Assembly (NCBI GenBank): GCA_030062745.1
Contig: CP099840.1
Coordinates: 2,108,001-2,172,000, forward strand
Source of the DNA: Capitulum mitella
Lineage: Eukaryota > Arthropoda > Thecostraca > Pollicipedomorpha > Pollicipedidae
Direction of reading: 5' to 3'
Length of the DNA: 64,000 nt
The notes under the pieces are model-generated. The model was not told the origin of the DNA, did no database searches, and worked only from the letters and a program-made list of their open reading frames with translations. Below, one piece after another: positions 47,343 to 60,000 of this stretch. Each line of letters begins with the position of its first letter. Position 1 is the first letter of the stretch. Both the position numbers and the translations under genes were made by a program.

Positions 47343-50300
47343 CTGCGGTCGCCCGCAGTCGCACGGGCGTGAGGCGAGTGACGTCAGCAGGCAGGAGTAC
47401 GGCGTCAGCGGACGGCGGGAAGGCGGCAGACAGAAGGGCGGTGACATTCGAGAGCCGAACAGCGTTGGATGAACGGGAGGGCGGTGGAATGGACAGACAG
47501 AGAGGCGATACAAACGGTGCAGCGTGATAAGGCGAAACGCGGACCTGTTGCAATGGTGGGGCGTACATTTTGCCGAGATACCACAGGCAAGCGAGTACGT
47601 AACGGAAAACAACTGTAACGCCGAAGTAACGGCACAACAATGTAGTTCAGGGCTTCAAAACATGGAGAAAAACACTCTACGACAGCAACTGCAACGAAAA
47701 AATACATCTCAGTGAGCCAAAAAGATCAAAATGACGACTGCTCTCGGGACCGTAAAGGAATTCTCACCTTTTTCTCCCACCGCCAGTGGAGGTACCGCAG
47801 TAAAATGTTGGTCTTCTCCGTCACGATTACTGCAAAGGACGAGAACGCGTGTCAGAGACAAGCGCAGCACGCAGACCAACATGGTGGAAATGCCGCAGCC
47901 ACGCCTGCCTCATCATAAGACGTCTGCCTGGTATGACGCCAATCGAGATACCAGCACCCCGCCGAGAATACGCTTTTGCGGACCATCAGATTCATCGCAT
48001 TTTCTCCAAGTGACAGCAGGGCGCACAAAGGACGCCAGCGGGCGGAATGCACCAGTCGATGAGTCCATCCCACATGCAATGCGATCGCCAAGCTAAAAAC
48101 GATTGAACGTGCTGTGTATGGTCGAGGCTCTCGCGTCGCGAACCGTTTAATTTTGCGGCTTCATTTAACCCGGCCATTGTCAGATGACTCATGCAACCTG
48201 CATACCAGGCGCAGGACTTTTAACGACAATGACGGCGGTAACTGTGCCGCACGGCGAGGAGTCGCCTTTATGACGGATACACCATCCGGCCAAATGATTC
48301 ACAACCGCAGCCTATCCAACGCCTGGCCCGCCGTTACGGCTGACATAAAGCGTGACTGAATCAGTCGCGTCCTTCGACACGTCACCCGCAATTCGGCACG
48401 ACACGCCACGAACATGGTCCGGCTCGCGGCGTGGGTCAGTGAGACGCGCTCCGAGCACGTGTCGCATGCCCATGCCGTCGTCACCGACTCCTGCACTGCA
48501 ACACTGTCTCACAGTGTTGCGGAGAGGAACAAACGGGGCGCGTTCGTCGCCCGAGGCGCCGTCATTTTCGTCCGACGGCGCCGGGCCCGCCGACCGGCGA
48601 CAGACGGCGCGCCGCCGGGGCAGCAGCTCGCAGCCCGGCGCGCTCCATCACGCCGCGACACGGCGGCGCCCGGCCAAACAGGCTCAATCAGGCCGGCTTA
48701 TTCCGCCGGCTTGTTAATGGCGACCTCCAGAGGCCGCCTCCACAATGGCCGCTAATTGCAAAAGGGATTCTCATCGGTAACGCGTCGGCTTTGCCGGCGC
48801 TATCTCACTGGAAAAGACGTGAGGTCTCTTGCACCACATTTACGCCACTGGAGACGTAGAAAAAAGCACGTCAAGGATTCTAAGACAATATTTATTTCGT
48901 CTTTCATTCCGCCTCGTTAACTGTACCGTACATTTAAAGAAACTACGCCGCCCCCGCAGAATGCCAAAGTGAAGGATTTTTCGACAATTACGAGTGTGCC
49001 GTATGACATTCATGATCTTTTTCGGTAGTGAATTGCTGAGCAGATCCCTTAGTGAAATAGTCGAAAATGTTTTCAAGCAGAAACGTTAGATGACCAAATC
49101 AAATTTGGAAAGATGCAGAAATATGGTTGCTTACAAACACCAGGCGGGTTGGCGTTGCCATGGTGACATCGTGCTGCCATGGCGCAAGGGATCCAGGATT
49201 TCGCCAAAGGGGGGATGGTCAGCGTGGCCCCCATTTCTGGGCCATCAGATATGAAAAAAACGTTGATCTACTCGAGTCCACGGGAAATGTCTGATGCAGT
49301 TCTGAATTTTTTACCACATTAAATTGCCATAAAAACTCAAGCGCGTAACCTTATTTGAGAAAATTTTGCGATGAGTTTCCCTACAAAGCGGCTGAAATAT
49401 GACAACAAAGACGATGTTTTAGGCGGCTGCGTCCCTCCCTCTATCGGAAGTGTTGTGTCTGCATCTCACCCAGGAGCCTCACTACACCTCGCGGTTTTGG
49501 GGACTTTGCTGCAACCATAGGTTAGGTACCCTCTTGCACGTACAGGGGTACTTCTGATCTGGTCTCGGGCCGTCTGCCGTGTCAGGACTCTCTAGTGGTC
49601 TCAGGTTCGTTTTACAGTCTTACGTGTCCCTCGGGACGTCTCAGATGCTCCTTTGGCAGTTTCAGGGGCACTTCGGACAGTTTCATGTACCCATCTGGCA
49701 GTTTCAGGGACACTTCAGTCATTTCGGGTTCCCTCCTGTCGTCCCTAGGGAATTATTAACGCCCAAGGAGCTCCTCAAGGAGTCACAACGACCCTCCATA
49801 GCCTCTCTCTGTCGTGACGGAGGCGTCTCTGGCAATGCTCTATGTCCTTTGGCCATTTCACGGGTTATTTCAGGGGCTTCTCTGGTCGTCTCAGAGGTCC
49901 GTGTTGCCGGAGACTGCTAGTTAACAGTCTCAAAGGCCCCTCTCCAGCAGTGTCAGTGGATCTTTTGTTGTCTCAGGTGTCCCTCTTGTCGTCTCTGGGG
50001 AATCTAAGAAACTACACCGTGAATCTGATTCAATGTGATCAAAGTATATATGTAATGCGGGTGATAAAACAGCATGACAATATGGCTGTAAAGGGTACCT
50101 CCAGGTAATAATCCACCAAACCAAATTACATAAAAGAGGATGCCAAGTGAGCCAGACAACCAACTCCCACAACCCCACAAGGTTTAAACTTCCAGCTATT
50201 TGTAATATACCTCCTAGAACTAAGCCTACACCAATGAGGAACAATAAGATCAAAGGCGTTCATGAAGTACGTGGTCCTTCTTCGCAAAATGAACACTGAA

Positions 50301-50987
50301 ATCCCCTAGGTACTTATAATGATGTCAAATACCAACCACCATGTACTGTGCAGGTAACTAGTAGGCTATTAATAGGTATCCATATCTGCGTAAGTCGACA
50401 GACAGCTGCCCTCGGGGCACCTGCGCGATTCGTTAGTCATCACGCGTTGTTTTGCGTTATTCAATCGTCATCACGTCACTGGTTCCATTTATCTTTGGCC
50501 ATATAGCCCCTGGGTGCCTGCCTATATCGACTTCTGTATGCAGCGCAAAGCATTCGCAATTACTGCCACTAGCGCGCCTCAATCGGGGAAATAGTGACAG
50601 ATGAATATCAAGGGCAATCAGCGTTAAATCCAGTAACCAGGAGTTAAAGCTAAGTATGGACATACGGAGCTGTGACTGCCGCGGTAATGTTCTAACTTCA
50701 TGTACAAGTACTTTGCTACATTCCTGCCTGTCACCTTAGTTAAGTACTCGGAAGGAAGTGCCTAACTAATGGTATGCAATTTTTCGTACAGTACATTTAT
50801 ATACATATATATGATGTGTATGAGACCATCTTCCATAGTTATATATAAACACAGTTTTTGTCATTTTTCAAGTATTTTATACACTTAGGTTCCATATTAT
50901 AAGGCAATAAATAGTAATGGCGTATATATACATTTATATACACATATATACGTATACATACATATATATATCATCACATTTTTAAGT

Positions 50988-51029
<42 letters not shown>

Positions 51030-54000
51030 ACTTGATAACGTGATCATGCTGATATATAAATGTATTTTGGATCAATGGCTGATCGAAATGAACAAAAAAC
51101 TCGTGAACTAACGTTTGATCAGGATCAATTTTTCGGACATTGGTGTCATTCACATTTGATTTGGATCAGTTCTAAAAATAGCTTGCGTAAATCGAATTTC
51201 GTTCAGATCAAAGTAAAAAAAATCGTCGTGATTCAAATACTGCTCCGGATCAAGTCACTGCGGTTCCGGTCCCGATCCGGACCATCCAAAAAATGTCAAG
51301 CACAAGTCTGCTGTACCGCTCTACCCCACCCCGCTCATGTCACTCTGTTTTCTCAACATCCTTGCGCGGATGATTACATCTAGCGGCACTACGCTCTTGA
51401 TGACGAGTTCAAAATCGCGGGGACCACATACTTCATGAACGCCTTGAATCTTATTGTTCCTGGCACTCGACGATCAAAGATTTCGTTAGCACCAATTCCA
51501 ATGAGGACTTTTCAGTTTCCATGCGTATTTTCAACAGCGTAACGCAAAAATGTCGTCAAACGCCAGCCCCAACATGTACGGCTAGTGATCCTGGGGGCAT
51601 GAGAGGGTCTGGACTATCCGGACCATCCAACATTCGAAGACTTTAACATTAAGTCCATGGCAATGACCAGAAAGAAACGGTCCAAATTCCCATATGGACT
51701 CCCAAATGATGTCCGAAATCTCCATGTGTAACCAGCGCATGGGTATTCGCACTCACACACAATTCCTATGTCATTTCACGTATATCAACGTCATGTTGAC
51801 TGTTAAAGGCACATGGCAAGATAAACAAATCCTAGTACGTATGCAGTAACTTTCATGGGCGGACGAACCGTGGGGCAAGGGATCATCGGCGCCCCTTCCC
51901 TTCAGGGGAAATTCAACATTATCTCATGGGGAAAAAACGCCTCCGTACTCCCTCAACTTTTCTGGATACTCCTATGTTCCTGTAACTTCCCAAACATCCC
52001 AAACGAAAAACCCAGGCCCCTGCCGCTCAATAATTTATCTTGGGTCGATAAGTTCTTCGTCTCCAGCGTTCACGGTCTCGTCTTCGCAACAAATCCTCCT
52101 CAAGGTTATCATCAGAAAGTAAACAAGTCCTCGTCAAAGAAAATATCACACATTCCAACGTATTAACTCTCAAGACCTCTGAATGCAAGGACAAGAGAAG
52201 AATCTACGACGGCCTCGACTGTCTTAAGGAATGGGCTGAAATTTTACGCCACAGATACAAATAACGCGCGGTCACCGCGCCTCAAACTGCCACGTTTCTG
52301 CCGCGGTAAAAGAGAAACCTCGCAAAGGGACGTAGATTCCTAACGTACATTTTCCGAATTGCGTAAAAAATTACGACGCTGATGAAAGATGATCAAATAC
52401 CAGGGGAAAAAGCACGAAAGTAACGCTCGATTTTTTCGGCGCAAGAAACCTCAATAAAAAACCTCAAAACCTTTGTTATTCGTCATTTGCTTTGTGCGCT
52501 CTCCCTCGTACATGCGACGAAATGCATTTTTGCCTAGCGATCGGCGGTCTTCAGGACGGCGTCTCCACGGGACGTCAAGCCGACGCCTCCGGCGCCAGAC
52601 TGCGCCGCAAACCGGTCGCGCTTTATTGTGCCAATCCAGTCAGCGCCACTCGCCAGTCGTCACTGTTTTCATCAGTGGAGCAGAGCGGCCATTAAGGTTG
52701 ATAACTCTGTCTCCCGGCGGAGCCGGAACGCCCTTCCCGCCGGCCGAAACGGCTCGTCACCGCCCGAAAACACGGCAAAGGCAGAAACGAGCGTGCCACC
52801 ACCGAACAGGATCTCCACGCTGCGAGGTACCGGTCCCGCGCAGTGCTGTCGTCAGTCCGACTTCTTGACCGCTTGGGCACTTAGTGTGAATACAAAGCAC
52901 CCATGAAAGGCTAATCGTGGACCATGGGACCGGCAACGGAACATAACGTCCCGATATCTTTGAAACGCAGCCCCGAAGTCTCGTTCCGGTGCCGCATGAC
53001 TAGTGGGCTACATCACCGCGACTTACGACGCAAGTTCGTTCATCACGCGCCAGACGGCTCCAGTCTGAAGGCCCCGGCGACCCAGTTTCGACAGCGCGCC
53101 CCGGTGACAGCCCGATCCGATCTGGCGGCCGTCCGCTCGGCGCTGCACGCAGCGGCCGAAGTCGGGCAGGCCGCGCCGCGCCACCTGTTTGTCACCGCCC
53201 GTCCGCCTCTTCCCCTGCAGCCACGCCAAAACGGCACGGCCATTGACATGATATTGAGAACCTGACGGCCGGCCGCGCGCTGTCCCGTCGCCGGCGGGCG
53301 GCGCGTGACGGGGGGTCACCGGCGGACCGACGTCGGCGTCTCGTCGCCCCCGACGGCCGCCGGCGACGACGCGACGGTCCCCTCGAAAACCGGCCGGTCG
53401 TGAGGGACGCCGAGCGGTGACGACCGCGTGCGGATGATGGTTTACGGCCGACCCGGGATGGCACGTGGCTGGCGGGTTTATGGCGTGTAAAACACAGCCG
53501 GGCGGCACCGCCAGTCGCAACAGTGTCGTGAACAGAACGCGCCAGGGTAATGCCGTGCAGACGTCCGTCCATGGGACACGGCGGGGCGGTGTCAAAAACG
53601 GCACGGGGAGTTCCCCCGGTATGGCCAGAGTCGTGTATTTTCATTATGCCAAGTACTCCGATGGGTTAAAAAATGGGCGCGTTAATGCTAAGTAATACGG
53701 CGCGGAGAACCCCAAGTGCAAAATGTGGGACAAGTAGTACACCCGATCCAGGGGGACAAAGCGGACCAATATCACACAAAGTCTCGTGACCCATCACAGC
53801 GGGGAACCGCTGTATACTGGTCTCACACGCATCGTGGCATAACGCAAACGTAATGCCACGCCGCGCGTATAAAACACAGTGGTGCGATGTCGTGTTCGGA
53901 ACCCTTGTGCACCGTGCAACGGTGGGCGATTTAACACAGCGGCTTTTCCTGCATCAAATGTGACAGTATAATGAAACACAGATGCGGCTTTGAACTGAAT

Positions 54001-57000
54001 AAAACGCCGTGCATACAGCACGACCTTTAATGTCATACAGCGAGCTACGGTTTAATTACAGGGAAAGGCAATATCATCGCGGAGACTCCGGTGAGCAGAA
54101 CATGGCGGCGAAGTAGTTCAAGGTCGGCTGTCGACCTTGCAGCGTGGTGGAGCCGGCAGGTCGGGAAGTTCGAGAGCGCGTATCGACGGACTGGAAACAT
54201 TATCGGCCTCACCCGCACATCCCACGCGGCGCGCTCGCCGCAAACAAAATCTACGGACTATCTCCCGAGGAATAAAAGGGCGTGGCACCCTGATCCATCT
54301 CACTCCGTCTGGACGTCCGGTACCTGACGGCCAACCGAAAAAAAAACACGCCGTGTCGCTGGCTGACACCAGCAAGTTCATCTGACCACGCAGCGTAATT
54401 GGTACTGTCAAGGGCGCCGTTCCCTCCCGCTGGTCGGAGCACAAACGTCGTATCGCCGGTTTGTTTGCCGCAAATGCTGCTTTTGTTCACCACTGTTGCC
54501 GATGTTCGCTGTGACGTTGTCCCCCGACACGGATGCTGAGAAACAATTCCCCCCCACCCCCATTGCGGCTTCGAGCCGACACAAGCCAACCTCGACGAAA
54601 CCTTCTGACAGTGCCTCAGGAAGCAAACACTAGCGGATTCCATGGCGAGATTTGTGTGATACACCTCAGCTTCTTGCACCAGACAGTTAAGTCAATGACC
54701 GAAGTTGTTCAGGGGAGCGTGACAAATCTGCGCTGGCCATTCTTCGGCAGATTCTGACGTCATGATGACGTCAAGGCTTTTGCGTTATTGGTGCTGCTTT
54801 CAGGCAATAACAAGCACTTTTCAGCCTTCGCCCGGCGACACGTGCCTGGCATGGAAATCATACTCCGCGAATGAGCGCTGATCACTGACGAAATGACGTT
54901 GAGCGCAGACCACACATCGCAAAAAAGTTCGGAGAATTACGTCTATTAAATAGGCCATGGATACGATGAAGGAAGCTGCACGTCACAAGACAGACGGTGA
55001 TACTGTGGGCATGGGTCCCTATACTCGTATATCGTGGGCATATAGGGGCCATCCTTATTTCCTAGTAGCTAGAGATAAAGACATGAAGAAGCTCATGATC
55101 ACGATGTCGCAAGGCCAAGCGATGCCAAGAACACTGAAACGCCGTCTTCACGGCACGACAATTCGAGCAGACTGCATCCATTAGTCTGGGCACACATTGC
55201 TGTCCGTTCGCGGAATCGAAGCAACCGACGCCGGCCTCACACCAGATTCTTACAGCTGAGGATCCGGTCGGCCCAGCAACAGCGGCGGCCCAAACTTCTC
55301 TGCCGCCGCCGGAAGCTCTCGCAAGAAACCACGAGCCAACTCGCCGCGCGCGGCGTTAATCGCCAGCGACCTTTGTGCCTTGATTCGCCATAGATCCGGC
55401 CAATATCGGCCTAGCACCAGCCAGTGTCCTAGGATGCACTAACGAGCTCCCGAATGAGCGGCCGGGCCGACGCAATTTCCGAACGCGAGCTCATCAGACC
55501 ACTCCACTCCGGGGGACAATCATGGCGTAACTCATCAGCGCTCCTCTTGTGTCCGGCAGCGCGCGCGGCGCGGCCGAGCGCACAATTAACCGGCCAACGG
55601 CGGTGTCACTGCGACCCGCGGCAAGTGGATTCACCGCCGTCACGCACGGTGTGACGGCTGGAGGACGGCGACACGCCGATCCTGCGCCGACTACGGCCCG
55701 ACCACACGCACCGGCAGGCTTCAAACGGTCCGGCATTGATTAAGAGCGCGTTCACCAGTGCAAATGACAGGCCCCGAGCACCCGTGCAATCTGCGCGGTT
55801 AATGAAGCCCTCACTGCCAGCCGACTGCGGACCAGATGGCACGCTTTTCCCCAAAGCGAAAGCTGCCAGGTATTTCGCTGCGCGCTTTTTGGGAACATTT
55901 TATTGCTTCTTGAACGGGTATTAACGTCGAAGCCGATTGATGGCAAAGGTCGCCTTCCATCAGGCCAAATTTAGGGGCCCTGACAACGAGTCCCAGTGCG
56001 TCAAATAGATTGTTCGCGTTGAAAACCTGAAACGTCTACAAGAAAACTCAGCGAAGAGCACGCAAATTAAATGGATGCATCCGCGCCTTTTACTCGCCCC
56101 GGTTTTACGAAAACTCGGTAACTGAAGATTAACAACCCAATACTTGGCTGACTGAACATTTCATCAATTCCATCCTTGCACTTAAAGTGGTTGGCATTAG
56201 GATTTGGACCAACATTACGCATGGCAAGTCGTGCATATCTTGATTCTATTGCCTAAGTGAACTAGAAATGGGGTATTCGTCTTTTAGATACCGAGCCACG
56301 AGGGAATGAAAGGTCTTTTACGTGATGCGAATGCGACAATACGGTCATACTATGCTCCCTTTCAGCTGGGATCTAACTGTGTTGCTCTCTTCTGTGAATC
56401 AACGCACGGCGCCCGTCCCATGTCAAGCAGGAGTCAGGCATGTTATCCCAGACCCACGGGGCCCTGGATGAATACCACATCCATAATGAAACAGCCAATG
56501 CCGAACCCAGACTTCACTGTCTAGGTTCAATCTCTTCCATTCTGGCACATGACGGCTATCAAAATTCCCATTCAACGCTATGACTTACGTAATCAAAACC
56601 GCAGCGAGCCCTTGACCATTCCGGCAAATTGTGTTCCTAAATCCCCGCACGACACGTGACCTCGCCCTGACGACATATGCCCGCCGGCGGTCGGTCGGGC
56701 CGCCCGTCGGGCGCGGTCAGCGGCGCCTCCTGAGCACGGTCAGGGCCGGGCCCCAGCTGCCGCCGTCGCCGGCAACTCAATAAACCCGCCCCCGGCGTCG
56801 GCGGTGGCGCGCCGGCCCGCTGCCCCGGCGGTCAAATGTCAGCGGCGGGACTGGCAGCCGGCACAGCTGGAGCCGGGCCGGAGCCGGCCGCCGCTCGGGG
56901 CCGGTCCGGCCGCGGCGGCCCGGCTGCAGCGCGGCCACGGACGCCACGTGCTCCGGCCGCACGATCTGATGAACCGCGGCGGCTAAAAGTCCATGTAAAA

Positions 57001-60000
57001 CACCACAAAGGTGTGTAAAACAGCACAAACATCAACAACGCAGACGTCTGCATAATAAGTGTATGACCTTCAGAAAGACGGCTAGAGGATATATTACTAC
57101 GCTCTTATCCAATTAATTTGCCTCTCGCGCTGTCCTGGGTAGTCTCCGGACTCCCCTATGAAATGAAGTCTGTCGGAAAAGGAGAACGAAAAAACGGCTT
57201 CGAAACCCGTTTTGCCCGTGCGATTTGCCGAGAAGCGGCAGTGTCACTTCTCGGCAAATCGCACGCTCGAGGCGGATCCCAACTGCGCCTCAATTCCACG
57301 AACTCCTACAAGATGGCGCCGAACTTCAGTAAGATCTGAACTGCACCAAACAGAGCGCTGAAGTGTTCGGGGCCTTCCGGCGCGGCGCGGCCGCAGCCGA
57401 CCGGCCTGACCTTGCTCGGACGGGTGGTCCGTGGTCGGCATGTAGATGGGCGTCTTCTTGCCGGACGCTCTAGGCCCGCTGTCGGCCGAAAACTTGGAGA
57501 AGTTCTTCGAGTCGCGGCACGGCAGGCCGCGCAGGAAGTCGGGAATATTCTGGTTCTGGAACGGCGCGCAGCTCGTGACAATGACACGCCCTGCGCCCAG
57601 CGATACGCGTCAATGGACAAGTGTCGTGGTCTCGACAGGTTATAATGCGTGGCAACGTCAGATCAGCCGCTGCAGAAGACAGGATAGGCAGTCTCCGAAC
57701 TCGATAATTCGCCCTATGATTCAGACAAACTGATCTCACGATCCTGGGCCATGGGGAAAGGAACAATCAGGACATCCTGAAAGGTCCATATGTTTTCAAG
57801 GCTATTCCATCCTCTTCCCCCTCCCCCTACCCCCAAAACGGAACGTATACATTCAAAAGAACATCACAGATTTGATCATCAGAATACACAGTAATCGGAG
57901 GAACGAACCTTTTGTGGGCTGTCATACCCTATTTATTCGCGTACTAGAAATCCGTACGCAATTTTTAATACGTGTTAGGTCAACTCCAAGTATCAATTGC
58001 GCAATACTGGTGCAATGTTGCAGATTTTCGTGCCAAGACGTTAAACGGAGGCCCCAGTGCGTTCGCAGGGCTTGACTGACCACAAAACACCCTTATCACA
58101 TCATATCACACATATCAAAATAATTCCATAAAAAAAACAAGGTTCGAGCAATCAGAATGAATCAGAATCAATAACCTCGTCATCCTGTGGCTGAAAGCTA
58201 ACGCGGAATCCAGTGCACGAAACGGCAGTCGCCTGAAGCCAACGCAAAACCCATGGAGAGCCGCTCAACATAGCACAACTTATGGTGGACTGTTTCGTAC
58301 TCTTGCCCTCATATGACCTTCAGAGAAACTTCCGATTTTCGCATGAAAAACAAATAAGGCCATTGTGGGAAAGTTACAGCGTATTGCGTAACCAGGACCG
58401 TTGACGTTTTTGATCACCCACAAATGAACAAATTCACCTGACTGTCGTAGTTCATCATGTAAAAGATGCTAACTGTAATTACCTCAGTCGGGCAAAAGAG
58501 AACCGCTAAAAATGTCTTTGAACCAAAGACAGGGCTAAGACCACATCCGACGATCTGAATGCCACCAAAACATGAACAAAAAACTCAAAATCGTCTCCGA
58601 CCAATGGAACCAGGGCTTCCACAATCAGTGAGCGCTAACGCTGCCAAATGTTGTCAATGCAAGGCGTTTTGTTTCTTCAGCTTTCGAGCAAATGCAGCCA
58701 CCGTAGATGGGTTGGAATGTCCAACTTCAGAGACCATGGAAAAAAAACAGAAACAGTTTCTATAAATTGTCACCAGCACTCCATTACTGCATCAGGTAAC
58801 GGACATTCGCTAATCCTCAGTGGCGCCACTGCCTGTTTTCCGTGAAGACTCGCATCACTCCAGTGACTTTAATGCAGTGGTCACAACGGGGATGCTGGTA
58901 TACATCTCCCATAAAAAGGATACAACTTCTAACCAGTGCGGTGCGGATACAACTCATGTTGGTCAGGGCATCAGCACAAACAAGGATCTACCTAAGAAGG
59001 ACGTGCTGCGCTCACTACGCGCGCTATAGGTGGCGCCCCCAGTCCGCAGAGTCATACGAATCTCTCGCCCTCTTACACTCTCATGCTTAACTGCGCATCT
59101 TCAGTTATCATACGCAGGCTGTCTGAATAATATTTTAGAAGCACTAATTTTCCGCGCGTTGATATAAGTGCAAAAGCAAAGCAACAACCAACGTTGAGTA
59201 TAAATCACACATTGAGCCAACGCGGGTACGTTTCAAATTTAAGTACCGCAATGTCACAGGCAATCCAATTTTGTCAAATGAGTTGTAAAAACCACCGAGT
59301 ACACTGCACCAAAGCACCTACGTTAAAAAGAGACTTAAGCGGTCACTTATTTGTGTTAAAAGCTATTACATCTTCGAGTGAGAACAAAAAAGTAAGATGC
59401 ATGCTTAGTCACAGTCAAGGAGCAGACGACTGGCTGATGCCTGACGAGACATAGAATTGACTCAAAGGCACCGAAGCCTGAGCCCAAGAGGCTGTGCGTC
59501 TAACTCACAAACAAACAATTTAAGAAGCACTCAAATATGTCAGTCAGCCCTCATACAGACATAACTGGGCATAGCGATATCACATAATGGTCACAACACA
59601 GAATCAGTTGGAGAAGTGACTCAAGCTTACCGCGGATCCAAAAACTGAACAGTAAGTAGTTTCAGTAGTCTGACTTTTGGCTGTGTAATGATTTACAGTT
59701 GGATAATTGTAAAAACAAGGCACCACTATGAATGTGATGTATCACCTTCCTAACGTGCAACCAAATTAATTTAAAACTGGTGCTTTCGATTTTACTTCCT
59801 AAATCTTATTCACAAAGGCCAGGTATCCTGGCCTGGGACAAATTCCATTCAAATCATGTTTTTTTTTATGAAAGCCATCAACGAGTGTGCGCATGTATGA
59901 TTTCACTGCCTACTCTTGCTACAGGATGGTTTTAGAATTAAGACACAGTGCAAGCAGATAATTCAAATGGCCCATGCATCCTTGATGATGAAAAACATGG

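Larger units (their letters stand above)
47830..57410 (-). other. DDA1: DDA1 intron, 9.6 kb, repeat-bearing
   Basis: Donor GTCAGG on the minus strand (57410) and acceptor TTTGCAG (47830). The intron holds a degenerate 21-bp minisatellite (49560-50005), a coding-like frameshifted block (49993-50280), a TA microsatellite (50921-51030), a GC-rich part (about 52540-53600), further GC-rich blocks near 55240-55740 and 56680-56990, and a perfect hairpin (57217-57265). No other DDA1 exon is required by phase. Confidence 0.85.

Noticed and set aside
49993-50280. Nuclear copy of a mitochondrial gene
   Set aside because: The hydrophobic text suggested it, but I could not match it to any mitochondrial protein, and it reads in the standard code with frameshifts.
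54481-54545. HRQQW text on the minus strand as the missing DDA1 helix exon
   Set aside because: It has an in-frame stop and no splice sites; the true exon is at 47768-47829.
57217-57265. microRNA precursor
   Set aside because: The 19-bp stem with no flanking pairing is too short for a standard precursor.
57556-57590. 5' extension of the DDA1 exon to the acceptor at 57590
   Set aside because: It would add RVIVTSCAPFQ and need an incoming phase 1. The nearer acceptor CGTTCCAG gives phase 0 and fits both homology and the candidate first exon.
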